64,000 bases of DNA from Callaeas wilsoni. Taxonomy: Eukaryota > Chordata > Aves > Passeriformes > Callaeidae. The notes beneath the pieces are model-generated. The model saw nothing but the letters and a program-made list of their open reading frames with translations, was not told where the DNA came from and made no database searches. This document shows positions 49,867 through 63,446 of the stretch, piece by piece. The stretch is from NCBI GenBank assembly GCA_013398955.1, contig VWPU01013670.1, forward strand, positions 124,001-188,000, read 5' to 3'. Position numbers and translations under genes: made by a program. The first letter of the stretch is position 1, and each line of letters starts with the position of its first letter.

Positions 49867-52800
49867 AGCATTTTCATGAACAGCCTGGTCTGTGAGGAAT
49901 CCTCCCCAAACTTGCATTGAAAAATATTCCTAAAAATTCAGCTACAGTATGACAGCTTGCTTGACTTTTCTCTTTATCAAGGACTACATCCAACTCCAGA
50001 ATGTGCCAGTTCTATAGCTGGAGGCTGATGCTTCCTCTAAGGCTTTCATTACAGTAGTAGCAACCCATGTAAGTGGCACATAAAAGTTCCCAAATTCCAA
50101 AAATCAGACAGTAAAACTGTTGCCCTGTGATGGCATCACAGCCACATATGAAGCCAATGATATTCGGAAGTGCTGGCTTAGAACAGCATTTCTCTAGCAA
50201 AATCAAAACTGAAAGCCCTAATGGGAGCAGAGGCAGCTGTGCCCGGACATGCTCTAATGTTCTTCAGGTGGCAGAGAGAACACTGGCTGAAGACAGTCGT
50301 GGCCAGAGACTGTGGGAAGTTTATTGTCCAGCTTGCATTTCTTTTTATTTCATTTCTAGAAGTTCCCCTCTGTGAGGGACCCACTGCTACAATGTGGCAT
50401 TTATGTGGCTTTGAAAGGACTCAAGCAGAGGGATGGGAGAGAGGTAAAAGAGGTAAAATTGTTCTCATCTGTAACACAACCAGAGCCTGATACTGCTGCT
50501 CTCCTCTTCCTCAGGATATCCACATCACCAAGCACAGCAATATCAAGACTCCATTCCTTTTTTCTTCCTTCTCACTCTAATAAACTCTCAGTGATACCCT
50601 AACATATTCACAGCCAAAATGATGACCATTTTCATACACAAAGACCGAAAGTGGAAAACAGAATCATAACTTTCCCTTGTTCCTTCCCTGTTGCTTTTTC
50701 ATTCATTAAAAATGAAAAAAAAAAATTCATCTGAGTCTCCATTTATGCAAAAAAGAATTACTTACAAGTTATTACCAATAAACATTTACATGAGCTAACA
50801 CTTTCTTTCAACAGAAATACTGACTTTATTCAGATGAGCTTAAAAGACCTGCAATATCACTGGGAATTTACTTCATAACAGAAAGACAATTGTCTGTCCC
50901 TTGCATTATTGTACTGTAAAAGATCACCACATGCTAATATAAAGCCAAAAAGAACCTAGTTTCGAAAATGAGTTACTTTGCCAGAAATCTTTTCCATTCC
51001 TTAAGCATGGAGGAAAGGTATAAAGGGTGCTTGAGAAATATATTTGTCCCACGGTATTCAAGAAGGCAGATCCAAAATACCAGGCTATGCATCCTAACCG
51101 AAAGAGAGGGCTCCAGGTGACGGCCAGAAAAAGCTCCTCTGTCAGCTGGGCTCTGCAGTGTGAGCGCTGCAGGAAGGCCTGGCTTGGGAGAGCCTCCTCC
51201 ACAAGGCCACCCTCAGCACCCCTGTCCTGTCCACTCACTCATGTCCACAGCATCCCTCAGTGACCAGCTGAGGGAATACAAAACTTTCATTGCTGAAATA
51301 CCCGTTTACATATGTTCAACAAATAATCATAATGTCTTGTTAACTCATCACTATGAAAATCTCTATACCATCAAGCAGGGAAGTAGAAAACTACTCATCC
51401 AGTCAGAGATGAAAAGCAAGCAGAACTGTTTCAATTTTCCAGCAGCAATTCTGACAGGCACAAATTCTGTCTCAGACAAAAAAATGACTTGAAGTACTTG
51501 AGTAAATTACTCCCAACTACTTCTGTCAGCAGTGACTGGATGATACACCTCTCATTTTCAGCCATTGAAAAAATATCTGTAATATGTTCTTTGAAGACCT
51601 CTGGTGGCAAAGACTGAGCACTGACCTTCTCTCTAATTTGGATAAAAACATGAAATCCCCACCAGACAGGCTCATGCAGTGATTTTGAATGGAAATCCTG
51701 TGCACCTTCAAACAGCTTGCACAGTGGCTGACTGCAGTTTTGATTTAAGACACAGTTTCTGGAACTAATATATCACCATCCTCATAATACCCAGCACCAT
51801 GAACAATTGCATAACTAGAGCTGAGCAAATAATTATTTTAGCTTCTTTTTATGCTGCATGAAATTATCTATAAATTGCAAGTACTGTAGACATAATATTA
51901 GATGAAAGAAAAGAAATAACATTTATTCAAATGGCTAATAATTATTACAGCATTTTTCTTTCGCCTTCCTTCTTTCTGAAACATAGGATGAAGGCAAGAA
52001 AGGATGAATGCTTATGACATATTCCCTCTACTCCTTTATTTCAAGAAAAAATGCCATTTTCCTTTGGTTTTCTTTTAGGTTTTTTGTTGTTGTTGTTCAA
52101 GAAGTCAAAATGATCCAGGCCAGTCAGTACAGCTCGAAATCTGGCTATAGATAATTTTGGACACTGTATGCTAACTAATAATAAAATTCTGTTTTCCAAG
52201 ATGTAAAACCGTCTCTCTCAATGGCCCAATTCTATCTAGGTTTTGTTTTATGGATTAGCTTGTTGTCAGTCTATCCAAACAGCTTCACTTCTTGCTCCTT
52301 TCCTAAATCAGAATGATAACATCTACAAAATCACAAGAATATAAATGTTGTGAAAGGTTAAGTTGTCCTCCTAGTATTTTTAGGTACTTATAAGAAGTTT
52401 TAGTATCTCTATTTCTCCCACATAGAAATAATCATATATTATCAAGAAAAATAGGTCAGGAGTAAAAGGAAAGATTCTCTCAATTTGAAGCTTGATTTCA
52501 CAAGAAAGGAGGAAATTAGCATCCTATTTTTCAAACAAGGCAGAAATGCACTCTTTCATCCCCAGATTTCCTGCATATCCCAAATATCCAAAGAGAGGCT
52601 TTCTGTTCTCCAGTACCAACAGTGAAATACACTTTCGTGCAGGAAGATGTTTTAGCATTTAAAGAACCTAAATCTTTGAGGTATCCAAGTCCCTGCAAGA
52701 CACACATTCTCCTAAATGTGGAGCACTCCAGCCTCACAAAATAATTTTTTCTTTATTTAAAGTTGTCATAGAACTTCATCAAGCTCTAAGATTAAACCAA

Positions 52801-54433
52801 AGTGGTCTGATGGGGTTTAGTTCCTCCAAGGTCTTAGCATATTTCTAAACTTAAATATCAGATCCAAAGGGCTCATTACCATGGAAAAAACCTCATTCTT
52901 CTTATTATAAATGAGAAACAACTGTGACAAAGATGATTTGTGTAGATATCTTTACATATTTTTAGATAAAATATATTTAGAGGGAATTTCCCCATTTGTT
53001 TTTTACCTATAGTTTAAACTATACCATCCCTGTAGTTCCTTGGTTAAACTACTGTGGGAACAGAAGCTGAAATGAAAAATGTCAATTCCACTTCAGATTT
53101 TGCAACTGATCTTTCAACAACTGCAAAATTCCAGATGGGGAATATGTCAATGTGTCCAAGTCTCTTGGCTTCACTTTCTTATAAAATTGTTTCTGTTTTA
53201 AACCATCCTATAAGCTCTTCATTGTCAAAGTCGCAGCTTGATCTCAAAGCATGATGTACTTCATGAGCAACTCCAACAAGTATCGTAGCTCCTGCCTGAA
53301 TAAGTTATGCTGAGGGGGAAACTACAGGAAAAAGAGCAAGTCGGAAGGATAATGAACTGTATGCAAGATACTCACGAGAGAAGAGCACCAAGACCTGAAC
53401 TTGTTTCAGAATATCACACCACCACCCATACAATTGTGAGTGAAACAAACGTCAGAACCATTCAAGTAGTCATTCATCCCTGATATAGCATTATAGATAC
53501 CTTTGGACTCTCCTAGTCTTCCTCACAGGTAAACAAGAGACATCAGGCTGGCACAGGACTGTTGCTTTGGCTGTAAAAAGGGTGGTTTCAAAGATTTGAG
53601 ATGTGCATTCTTAAACATCAAGGAAGAAAAGAATACCAACAGCTCATCTTTATTTCAGGAATTTTATAGAAGCCCTAAATAAAAACAGGGAAGGCTGGGA
53701 ACACATCTAGTTCAGTGGAAAGGTTACAATAACATCAAAAACACTCAAATGTCTAAACAAGGGACTTGCAACACTTACAACAAGATCCCACTGTTTCCAA
53801 TTTACAAAGTCAAAACTAATCTCACAGAGAAAACAGAAAGATAAAGAGGAACAAATGAACGCCCACCAGCTGAATCTTCGTAAGGTTCAATTATCTATAC
53901 AAGCGCAGTTTGTTCAGAATATTGTTGTGAATTTTTCTAGAAGTTGTCTCCTACTATTTTATCCTATAGCTGTCTCATAGAAAAGAAGCTAACAAAAGCA
54001 ACCTCAACTTTGCCTTGAGCAGACAGGAGCATAAATTATTTTTGTTGTTGCCTTTTATAGCACACTGTGTCCCTTACCTTTAGTATGCACAACCAAAAAG
54101 AACTTGTGCCAAATTCTAATATCAGACACTTGAACACAAAAATAGGAAAGTTCACTGAATCAAGCTTTATTTATAGCTTTTAATGCTCAAGTATAATATA
54201 TGGTATCAGCAGACAGAAATTAAAATACTTCATTTTATATGCATCTGCAAAATATACACAATTTAGCATACAGACACCCACTGAACAAGTTAGCTCAAAT
54301 ACTAGTTGTAATAACTCTTCAACTTCATGAAAATTTGTGTAAGTTTATTTATATTGACTCTTCTAGGACTAAAGTGCAGAGAATATCATAGCTATTAATG
54401 TAATCTCCATTACTTGAAAAAGTTGATTTTGCA

Positions 54434-54474
54434 TAATAATAACAATAACAGCAATAATAATAATAATGATGATG
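54434..54474 (+). repeat. Imperfect (AAT)n microsatellite
   Basis: AAT units with AAC, AGC and GAT variants over about 40 bp. The interruptions suggest an old array. Confidence 0.88.
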
Positions 54475-56113
54475 TTGCTTCACCCACGGTGGTGCAAGTA
54501 TGTAAGCTGGGCAAGTTTGTTGAGATGTAGTACCTTTGTTTGGACCAAATGATACAGCCAGAATAAAATTAGAGAAGCTTCTGAATACTTCTTCAGATCT
54601 GCAATGTGAATTAAATTTCCCTCAAACGCTTGTGGAGATTTAATTTGAAGCTTAAAGTTCTTGGGAAACTAGCTATAGAAGTTGTTTGGTCAACATATTT
54701 CTAAAGCCAGTTCCCATTAGTGCAAACTTATTTATTTCTTCCTCTTGCTATACAGCCAAATTTCAGCTGTGATGAGTGAAAAAGATATAGTTCCCTAGAC
54801 AGAACAGTTCAAAAGTAAATAGGTAAAAAATTCACTAGACTGTCAACGAACTGAAATTAAAACTTGAGCTATAACTCCCTCCAGCACTAAACACATTTTT
54901 TTACTCTTTCAATCTTGTAAAATCAGATTTAACAACCACATGTTTAATACGCTGCAGATCTAAGGAATAGTTTAATATTCATTACTTGGCATTTACACTA
55001 TAGATGGTCTCAGGAAACACAATACAGTTTTCTCAGGTTCTAAAATCAAGATTCTCAGTTTTTGTGAAAGTTGGAACAGTGGAGATTTTGTTAGTTGATT
55101 GCTAAGCTTCCAATTCAAAAGGTGTGTTCAGAGGTACAGCTTCCATGTAACTTCAGCAAAACCAGGAATCTGAGCCCAGATGACTTGAAGTCATCTACAC
55201 TAGCCAGGAGTGAAACAATTAGGAATGGTGTGGGATGGTGTTACTTACAAAGATGATGGCCACAAGGAGATCCCTCTGTTACCCAATCATCTGTGTTTAT
55301 CAGTCTCTTCAATCCTGAAATTAGGTACTCACCTTCCTAAAATAAGAAGAGAAGACATCACAAATATCTATCAACTCAGAGAGCAGTGCCCTAATTTGAC
55401 CATGGCAAGACTGTCTTCATTTCGATATCTGATATACTTACTCCAAACTGGTGCTTTGAATATCTGTCCAAGGTGAGCCTTCTTGACACTGCTTCCTTTT
55501 TTTCCAAAAGATATCACTCAAGTTCCTCCTCTGAAGTTATATAAAGTATTAACTGGGCAAAACTCAAAATCAATGTTCCAGTGATTAAGAATCTCTCCAG
55601 ATTCTGGGAAACAGAAATTTCAAACTCTTCTGCAAACTCATTTTCAGCAATGGCATTCTGCATTTTAAGACAGCTCCTTAGCCATGAGTAAAGTTATGCA
55701 AAGTCTAGTTCATCTTTTTGCCTCAGAAAAGGCCACTCCTATTTTATTGCATCTCTCTAGGATTGTCTTCATATGCACAATAGACCAGGGAATGCCTCTG
55801 AATCTGAGAATTGCTGAAGATGGCCTCTGAGTCTCTGTTTTTAGATATGGTTCTGATGCCTTAGGATTTTAGCTTTTATATTTTCATATATTTGTAATCC
55901 TGCAATTCTTTAGTCTGTAACTCTGAGTTCCATGTAGTGTGTTAGCTACTGCTTTTCCCATTTTTGTCAGACACAATAATTCCTCTCTAGGCCTGAGAAT
56001 CAAGGACACTTCACTGTCCCAGGCCCCGAGAAATGCAAACAAAAGTAAGTTGAGGGGGAGCAAACTGAGAGAANAGACTCTATTAAACTGTAATTAGACA
56101 ATTAACCTCTGAT

Positions 56114-56121
56114 ATGCAAAT
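56114..56121 (+). promoter_or_regulatory. Octamer motif ATGCAAAT in the LTR
   Basis: A perfect match to the POU/Oct-factor octamer inside the U3-like part of the short LTR, about 115 bp before its AATAAA. An 8-mer may occur by chance, and function is not shown. Confidence 0.35.
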
Positions 56122-56227
56122 AGACAAAACTTATATCTGTCCGAAAAACATGTAACTGTCATCCATCTTGGGTGTAGTCTTGGCGAGACTCCTGTACTGC
56201 CCAAGGTGTGCCCTGTAAAGGCCTTTC

Positions 56228-56233
56228 AATAAA
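56228..56233 (+). promoter_or_regulatory. LTR polyadenylation signal AATAAA
   Basis: A canonical hexamer at the expected R position of the short LTR, followed by the CTCTGCCTAGCC U5-like end. Confidence 0.65.
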
Positions 56234-56297
56234 TACCTACCCTTTATCCTTTCACTCTGCCTAGCCTCTGTTCCAGGTCAGCCTCTACAAGGCATCA

Positions 56298-58579
56298 GTT
56301 CTAAAGTGGCCTGCATGGATTCCAGTTCTTAAATACCTCTGTACTACTTGAATGGCTGATACTCCAGTGATAAAATTATCAAGTGAGCTGACAATTTAGG
56401 GTTCTAAAGATACACACCTAGTCACTTGGGTATCTAAAGATGCCTAAAGCCATAGGTATCTAACTACTCTGAGGTCAGGAGGAGCATATATGGATGTCCA
56501 AACCGAGTCACACTACACATCCAACATGCCTGAAAATCCAAAAATCCATCTGCTCCAACTCTAATGCTTTGCTTTTTCAGATGGTTTGTATTGATTGTTT
56601 CAAATGGAAAAACCTAAGGAGACCTCTAAACTCTTTTATAGATCTTTTTTCTTGTTCAGAGTTTGAAGAATAGCTTGCATTGAAACAGAGTATGAAACAA
56701 AAAAAATCCTAAAAAATGACCTGCAATCATTCAAAAAAAAAGTGCAAGTACATAGTCTGAAATTTTATTATATTGAGCGTACAATATAAAAACTAATTTC
56801 ACCTACCCTGTTTCCAGGAAAATATGGAGATTTTAAATGGAAAATAGTAAGTACCATGCCAAAAATTTCTCCACAGAACTCTTAGCCCAAGACAGCTTGT
56901 GACTGCAGCAAAATGGGAAGCTCCACTGATAACAGAGGAAGGCCAGTTATTTTGGGGCATTGCTGTGGCAGGCCTTTTACAAGGATAGAAAATAAGCCTA
57001 TCTGCAAAAGTGACATTTGCCCAGAACTTGAGATGGATAATGAGTAGCATAATCCATATAACAATGGGGAGCAAAATAACTGCTCCGTCCTCATCCTTTG
57101 TGATCCTTCAGCAGTTTTATAAAAATTGCATCATGGCAGTAATACTTTACGTTTTTTTCTAATGACTAAGCTTTTTACTAATGACTTTTGTTCATTAGTG
57201 ATTACGAATGCTGTTCATCAATATCCCTTTGGATTCTTCAAATGCTTTCAGTATTCTGTAATCCATATTCTGCATAATTATGGTTGAAACCAAATGTTTC
57301 CTCTTCAATAATTTATACAACAATTTATGGCCGTATTACACACCAAGTTTCTTTTCTTTGACAACAACATACTAAAAACACAATAAAGAGTTCAGGTTAT
57401 AATCCCAAACATTGTATAAGGCCTCTTTTTGGTGATTTTTGTTACAAAAAGTATGCAAAACAATTCCATTGCCCTTTGACTTGCAATATTCCCTTTATAT
57501 GAATCTAAATGCTGCTTTCTTCTGTGTTTGTTTGACACACTGTTTTGACTCTGTGTTTGCCTCTTGTGTTTTGTTACTTGGTAAGTGAAAATAAGCCTCA
57601 AACTATTTCAAGACTATGTTTCTTCTGCCCATCTCACCCTCACTGTTCTTGAAAGAACTGGAGCCTAAATGCATTATCTAAGGAAACACGAGTTAGACAA
57701 GCAACTGGTTCCAATCGCAGGTCATAATCTCCCTGCCCCATCTACCTCATCTTACTAAATCCTCCTAAATCCCCTAGCTTCTGCTCCTCTAATCACGAGG
57801 GTTAGAAGCTGCAAGGGCTGCTTTTCACTTCATTAAAATTTCCTTTTAATCTTTTATAATCTGTCAGCACAGTACATAAACACCCATCAGAAGCTTATTC
57901 CTTCTAATTTCACAAAAGGGGATAATTTTACTATACATTCTGTATTTGCAAAGTTAAGCTGCATTTCACACCACCATAAACCTTGGTCAGAAGGATGAAT
58001 AGTTAAGCAGCTGAGCAAATGGCATTTACCACTACAGCTGGTTGCATTATTCATTGTGAAGCATTTATTTGGTGGAAGTTAAACCTTGGTTTTGCTTATG
58101 AAACATCCAAAAGCTGATCCCAAATTATTTCAGTACATGGGGCTCTTTTCAGAAAGTACATTTTGAACCGTGTTGTTGCCTGTGTGCCCCTTGCGTGACC
58201 GGCTGCCTAAATCAAAACAGATTAGTTTTCTTTCCTGATGGGGTGACTAAAATTTCTTCTAGAGAGGAACAACTGGTTATCCAAGCAGATATCGAATATG
58301 TAATCTATCTTCTGCTACAAATTTTCAAAATTTCAGTGAGCACCTGAGCTATTATCTACACATTCAATCCAAATAACTAGCAATGTATATTTCCCCAAAA
58401 AATACTGTTAGCACCTTATAAGTCTACATAACTTACATAACTTGTAGCAGAAATGCCTTCAGATACATCCTCTAGGAAATCATACTATACAAATTACTTT
58501 CTCTGAGAGGTAACATAAGTCATGAGAGCAGTAATTTACCCTCACTTTCCCTGTCCTTCCCTTTGTAAAAGTACAGATG
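56298..58579. other. Unique AT-rich non-coding DNA
   Basis: No gene or recognised repeat. The two overlapping minus-strand frames at 56,799-57,094 are short and have no domain I recognise. Confidence 0.55.
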
Positions 58580-58665
58580 GATGTAAAGTGGAAGGGACCA
58601 CTGGAGGCAATCTAGTCCAACCTTCTACTCAAAGCCAGGCTAAATTCAAAGTTTTATTACATTCC
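58580..58665 (-). mobile_element. CR1 LINE fragment, minus strand
   Basis: GTGGAAGGGACCACTGGAGG, CAATCTAGTCCAACC and CTCAAAGCCAGGCTAAATTC match the reverse complement of a CR1 3' region. The terminal ATCATAGAAT block is missing on the left, and the match fades after TTCAAAGTT. It is a short, internally placed remnant. Confidence 0.8.
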
Positions 58666-58809
58666 ATTCTCATTCCAACCTTTCCTCATAAGCATCCCAT
58701 GACAGAATATGTTAATGTTCAAGAAAAAGGGAACTGGCAATTTTCAATTTTCAAACAGATGTATATATGATTTATTACTCTTTTCTTCAGGTTTCTGTTC
58801 TTGGGGTGC

Positions 58810-58861
58810 TTGATTGGTTGGTTCTGGTTTTTGTTTGGTTTTGTTGTTGTTGTGGGGTTGT
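58810..58861 (+). repeat. T/G-rich simple repeat (TTGG/TTTGG/TTG)n
   Basis: TTGGTTGG, TTTGG and TTG units over about 50 bp. It has the complementary composition of the CAAA tracts at 28,641 and 47,731. Confidence 0.88.
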
Positions 58862-60352
58862 AAACAGAAAGCATTGAGCTCCCTTATTTTTTAGAAGCAA
58901 GAAACAAACACTAATAACATGACTATTAGTACTTTATTCCTTGAACTACTGTAATCAGAAGACATCTCTAGGCATAAATATAGGTTTAGACCAAACCCAT
59001 TTGGAAATACATAAAGCTGTGTATTGCATGAAGGTCTAATGCTCTTCCTTGAAAACAGACTCCCTGGAGGTACCACTTGCAAATTTTGTGAGACACTGTT
59101 TAGCAAGTATTTTCTGTCACATAGCTTTGGTAATATGTTAAAAAAAAGAAAAAGAGGGGTGGAGTGGGTGAAATCAATACATAGGTTGCTGGTTCTAAGT
59201 ATGGTTAATTATGGAATTATGTGATTCTGCACTCTTCTCAAAACTTTATCATGTGCTGTTTATTTTGCTACTCTCCCTAGTTTGGTTAATGAATCTAAGT
59301 TCTGTTGGGTTATTTTCCACCTTAATTATACATTTATATATAGTAACACATGAAACCAAGTATTGGAATTGCTACTCCAGTAAAAGCTTCAATTGAGTAA
59401 CTACAAATTTATACCAGTGCAAATGAGACTACAATTTGCATTCTGTTAACTGCAGCAGAAACTTTTCCGAACATCTTGCTTGAAGTGAGAGTGAAATAAG
59501 GAACATAAGGCTAAACTCCAGGTGCAAATGACCTCCTTGATTGTATCTACAGTACTATAAACATTTTCCTATTCCACTTTATTTTTTTTCCCAAGAAGAC
59601 AGTGAAATGAGTGTTTATTTGAAGGAAAAAATTACGCTTTTGCTCAAGGGAGGGTCTTTCCTTCCATGAGGTCCTCATCTGAAAGTCATGCTGCAAACAC
59701 TTCTTCTGTTCTAATATATACACAGCATAAAGGAAAACATCTGAATTTATAAAAAATTCTAAATTCAGATTTATAGTAATTTATAATTTATTCAAATTTT
59801 GTTGATGCTACACATAATGAGGAATCTGCATCAGATCTAAACAATAGGGAGTAATCTTTGAAGTTAACAGTACGCAACACCATGAAAAACTTATGAAGTA
59901 ATAACTAATAATTAAAATTTAGCAGTAAAAGCTCCATGGAAATATTGTCAGTCTCTTTTAAATCTTCTGTCACTGATGTCAACATTGCATCCCTCTAGAC
60001 TTCAGCTCCAGCCCTGTACACCACTTATATGCTCTCTCTCATCCTGTGATGATTTGTCCTCTTCTGCCAAACAGATTATATACCATAACAATTTTTCTAC
60101 CCTCCACAGGAAACAATAACTGCAATATTAAAGGATTTTGAAACTGCTTACCTCAAAACTGGTTTGAAATTAAATATCCTATTTCTGTAGACTGAAACTG
60201 AGCACATTTATTTTAAAGTATTGAATGCAGCTAAAAATTCCCTTGACTTTCCCTAATGAAATTCTGTAACCTTCCCAAGCATGATAGCTTTCAAGCTTTC
60301 AGTATACCACATTCCCACTCCTTCAAATATTGCTGAAGACTGCCAAGCAAAG

Positions 60353-60495
60353 AAAAAAAAAAAAAAAAAGAGTGCCAAGGGAAAAAAGTAAAAAAAAAAA
60401 AAGGAATGTCAAAGAAAAAACACAGTCAAACCATAGACACAAAATTGAAAGAAGCAGAACTAAAAAAGCCAAAAGCAGAACTAAAAAAGCCAAAA
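60353..60495 (+). repeat. A-rich low-complexity block with a 21-bp tandem duplication
   Basis: A17 (60,353-60,369) and A13 (60,390-60,402) runs are followed by two copies of AAGCAGAACTAAAAAAGCCA with a 21-bp period at about 60,452-60,493. Because 21 is divisible by three, a reading frame across it shows SRTKKAK twice in a Lys/Arg-rich 69-codon translation, which I regard as a compositional artefact. Confidence 0.88.
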
Positions 60496-63446
60496 GAGAA
60501 CACTTAAAAGTCTATCCAGGTATTTCTCCTGCTGGCTGAAACCAAGCCAAAAAAAGTTAATCACAGACACTATTTATGATTCTTTAAAAATAATTGTTAC
60601 TTCTTCTGCTTACAACAATGCCTTATGTTCTGAAAGATACAGAAATTTCTGCATGAATGCCTGGGGGAAGCCAGCTTGACTGCCCAGTCCAGTCTCTTTT
60701 TCAACAGCAGTGACTGGGATAACGAGGTCAGAAGGACCCATAAAGTATCTATTGCCCATGCTATCATATCCTAAGCATTACGGAACACTTCCAATAAACC
60801 AAAACCTATAGGAAAGAAAGAATCAAAGCTACAATCACTGGAAGAAAGAGGAAGATTGGAAGTAGTACTACTATTTTGAACAAGCACTGGCAGACACATT
60901 AAATCTCAGGACGGAATTATTCTTCAGAGGGGTTTCTTCCTCCACTGGCTCCAAAAGGGGTGAAACCACTACATACAACATCTATGCTTTAGTCAAAGTT
61001 CTTTCGTTGGTAAAAGACGTTGGCTCTGCTCTCTACTGAATATTTCTGAAATGTGCTTTAGCAACCATATCTAGACACATAAGCTTCAAAGTACCTTTAA
61101 AGGACAAGAGAGAGAAGCAAAGACCCCTTGCAGGATTTGTGAGGCTAAGCTGTCAGCATTGACAGAGGAGGCTGCTGCCCTGGTTATCGCACCTGAGCTG
61201 AAATGCAGGATGTGCAGTTCAGAGACACCCTAAAGCATCTGACCAGAAGGAGCTTGGGAGAAACAGGGTGTGCATTCCCAGGAGGGAAGACAGGCAAGAG
61301 CCAGGGAGGCTCCTGAAGGCTGGAAAGCCTGAGGGTAGAAAGAGTGAAGGTAGAAAAAAAAGCCTCTAAGAATCCTTCACATGGTTGCTACAGGCTTCCC
61401 ACCCATACCCTTTCCTCCACACACAGCACCCAAATGCTCTGGGCTCACCAATCTCTGAACACATACACAAACTTGATAGCAGATCTCTCTTTCAGTCAAT
61501 CTGTTCCCTAGTGTGTTTCAGTAGGATTTTGGTCACGAGTTTCAGTAAGGGCATGTCTAGCCCAGAGATGCTTTATCTCAGTTATTTAACAAATATATTA
61601 CTACCTAACCAATGGAGCCACACACTTTGCATTAATTTAATCCCTCTACCTAATATTTTTCAAGGTAATAACTTTTAGATCATGTAAATAATCTATCCTC
61701 TCCTGTAAAGACATCTCTGTTTACAGTTGCAAGATGCACAATTTACTCTTAGTGCACTTGGTTTAAAGTTTGCTTTTTGGTGACTTGACTCTGTCTTCCC
61801 AATCGTTTCCTCACAGTATTGAACTCAAATAGTACTCAGGAAGGTGCTTCAGTCCATCCTGCCCTTTCCTAGGCACCTCTTAACATGGAATGTAAAATGG
61901 CAACATGCGCTTTGATATTTAAACTTCATCCCAGTTCTTTTCATTCATCATTCAATACAATAGCTTGCAACAAAAATATAGTTGATTTATTTAAGCCATA
62001 ATTCTTTGTGCACATATGACATTTTCAGAAAAGCCCAGTAGGTTTATCTCCAGAGACACCAGTTGTCCAAACACACAGTCATTACGTTGATTTTGCTTAG
62101 TACCTCTTCAATGCCAGGCTGGCTGTGTTCTAATTCAGCTCATGGTCAGCATAATAATATGCTTACAAGAGGCAAAAGCAGCACGCTTCAGAAATTCTGT
62201 ACTGTCCAGTCTGAGCAAATGCTTTATTTAGATTTGTATTGTAATGAAACCTGGTGGAACATTTTCAAAAGGCAGGTTAGTGTCTTTAAAAGTACAAAAA
62301 TCATCAAAACATCTACATACCTTATAAATCTAAAACAAAATTCCATTAAAGTTACTACTAGGATTTAGGAATCAAACCTGTTATATATTTTAAAAAATCT
62401 CCATGGGAGCCTATATTATTGAAATATTAAATATCTAAGTTGGGTTTTTTTAATATTCAGTTCCAAATGAGAATAATGTATAATAATGATAATATTGATA
62501 ATAGTCCATTAAAAATTGATAGTAACATGTTATTTAGAAACAACATAAAATTATACCTTGTTATTTCTTTTAAAGTTATAAAATAAAGTCATCTGCTAGG
62601 GCATATCTCTTGTGTAAACGCAGTTACAAACCTCAATTGTATTATCCTACCAAAGAGTCTTGCTCTTAACTCCACCTCAATTTTACCTTTATGCTACTGG
62701 ATAATTTCTCTAAGAAGCAGGCAGTGCTGTTTTCCCCATTCTTCTTTGCTTTCATTATCAACTTGAGAAGCTTTTCACGGCAAGTTCTGTCTATGTATTT
62801 GCAAAGGATTTTCCAGAGAGTAGGCATATCTGCTCTCTTAAAACAACAGTAAAATATTTGACATGAGCTTCTTAGCCGTAACTGGATTAGAGGGGATCAT
62901 TAATCACACAAGTAAAACACTACGTACCTTCAGAAAGAGAGGTGTCAGTTACCACTGTTACCACTGCGAGTTTCAGGAAATGTTTGAATTTGCTATCTGT
63001 GCTTGTATGCAGAACAAACCAAGACTTCTATACAGACAACAGGAGCCAAGTCACCACTGCCTAATGCTGGCTTCTGAAATGGGAAAGACACTTGGGCCTG
63101 TCAAAGGTCATGTGTAAGGAAGTACAATATTGATAAGAAGCTCAGACACAAACATACCTTGAGATAAACTTGGAGACGCAGGAATTCAGTGTATAGCCTT
63201 AACTGTGTTCTTAGTGCCAGTGCTCTGTCAAGAAAGGAAGATGTAATGTAAGGGTCTTCTGCTGAAGTCATTTGCAGCTGCATATCAAGTAAAATTTATG
63301 CTGAATAAATGCATAAACATGGATGGCCACACAAAGACCAGAAGAAAGAAGGTCCAGGTCAATACCCACTATTTACCCAAATTTTTGCACATGGTTTCCT
63401 CCTACACATAGTGTCTGATCTACAAGGTGACAACTAATTTATTTCC

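Larger units (their letters stand above)
43680..56014. other. Unique AT-rich non-coding DNA with simple repeats and a long hairpin
   Basis: About 12.3 kb without a supported gene. It contains a pyrimidine-rich stretch with an adjacent A-run near 44,378-44,424, the CAAA-type tract at 47,731-47,850, two small tandem duplications (47,056-47,113 and 49,595-49,652), the hairpin at 49,817-49,866 and an AAT array at 54,434-54,474. GC-richer patches at about 50,210-50,320 and 51,105-51,265 are open in more than one frame but show no known domain. Confidence 0.55.
56015..56297 (+). mobile_element. Short solo LTR of an avian endogenous retrovirus
   Basis: An LTR of about 280 bp is indicated by a recognisable R/U5 end. 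CATCTTGGGTGTAGTCTTGG, GAGACTCCTGTACTGCCCAA and GTGCCCTGTAAAGGCCTTTC lead to an AATAAA signal (56,228-56,233), then CTCTGCCTAGCCTCTGTTCC and a terminal ACAAGGCATCA. This arrangement is typical of avian retroviral LTRs as I recall them. The left end is probably TGTCCCAGGCC at 56,015. If the element ends at GGCA (56,294), the flanks TCAC and TCAG could be a diverged 4-bp target duplication, as for gammaretrovirus-like ERV1. The ends are provisional. No internal genes adjoin. One ambiguous base (n) lies at 56,074. Confidence 0.75.
58666..63446. other. Unique AT-rich non-coding DNA with simple repeats
   Basis: No supported gene. It contains the T/G tract at 58,810-58,861 and the A-rich block with a 21-bp duplication at 60,353-60,495. 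A GC-richer patch at about 61,110-61,330 shows nothing recognisable. Reading frames reach about 100 codons (62,063-62,368) but carry no domain. Confidence 0.55.

Noticed and set aside
60330..60539. A Lys/Arg-rich 69-codon frame with a repeated SRTKKAK
   Set aside because: It derives from A-homopolymers and a 21-bp tandem duplication. There is no domain and no sign of splicing or conservation.
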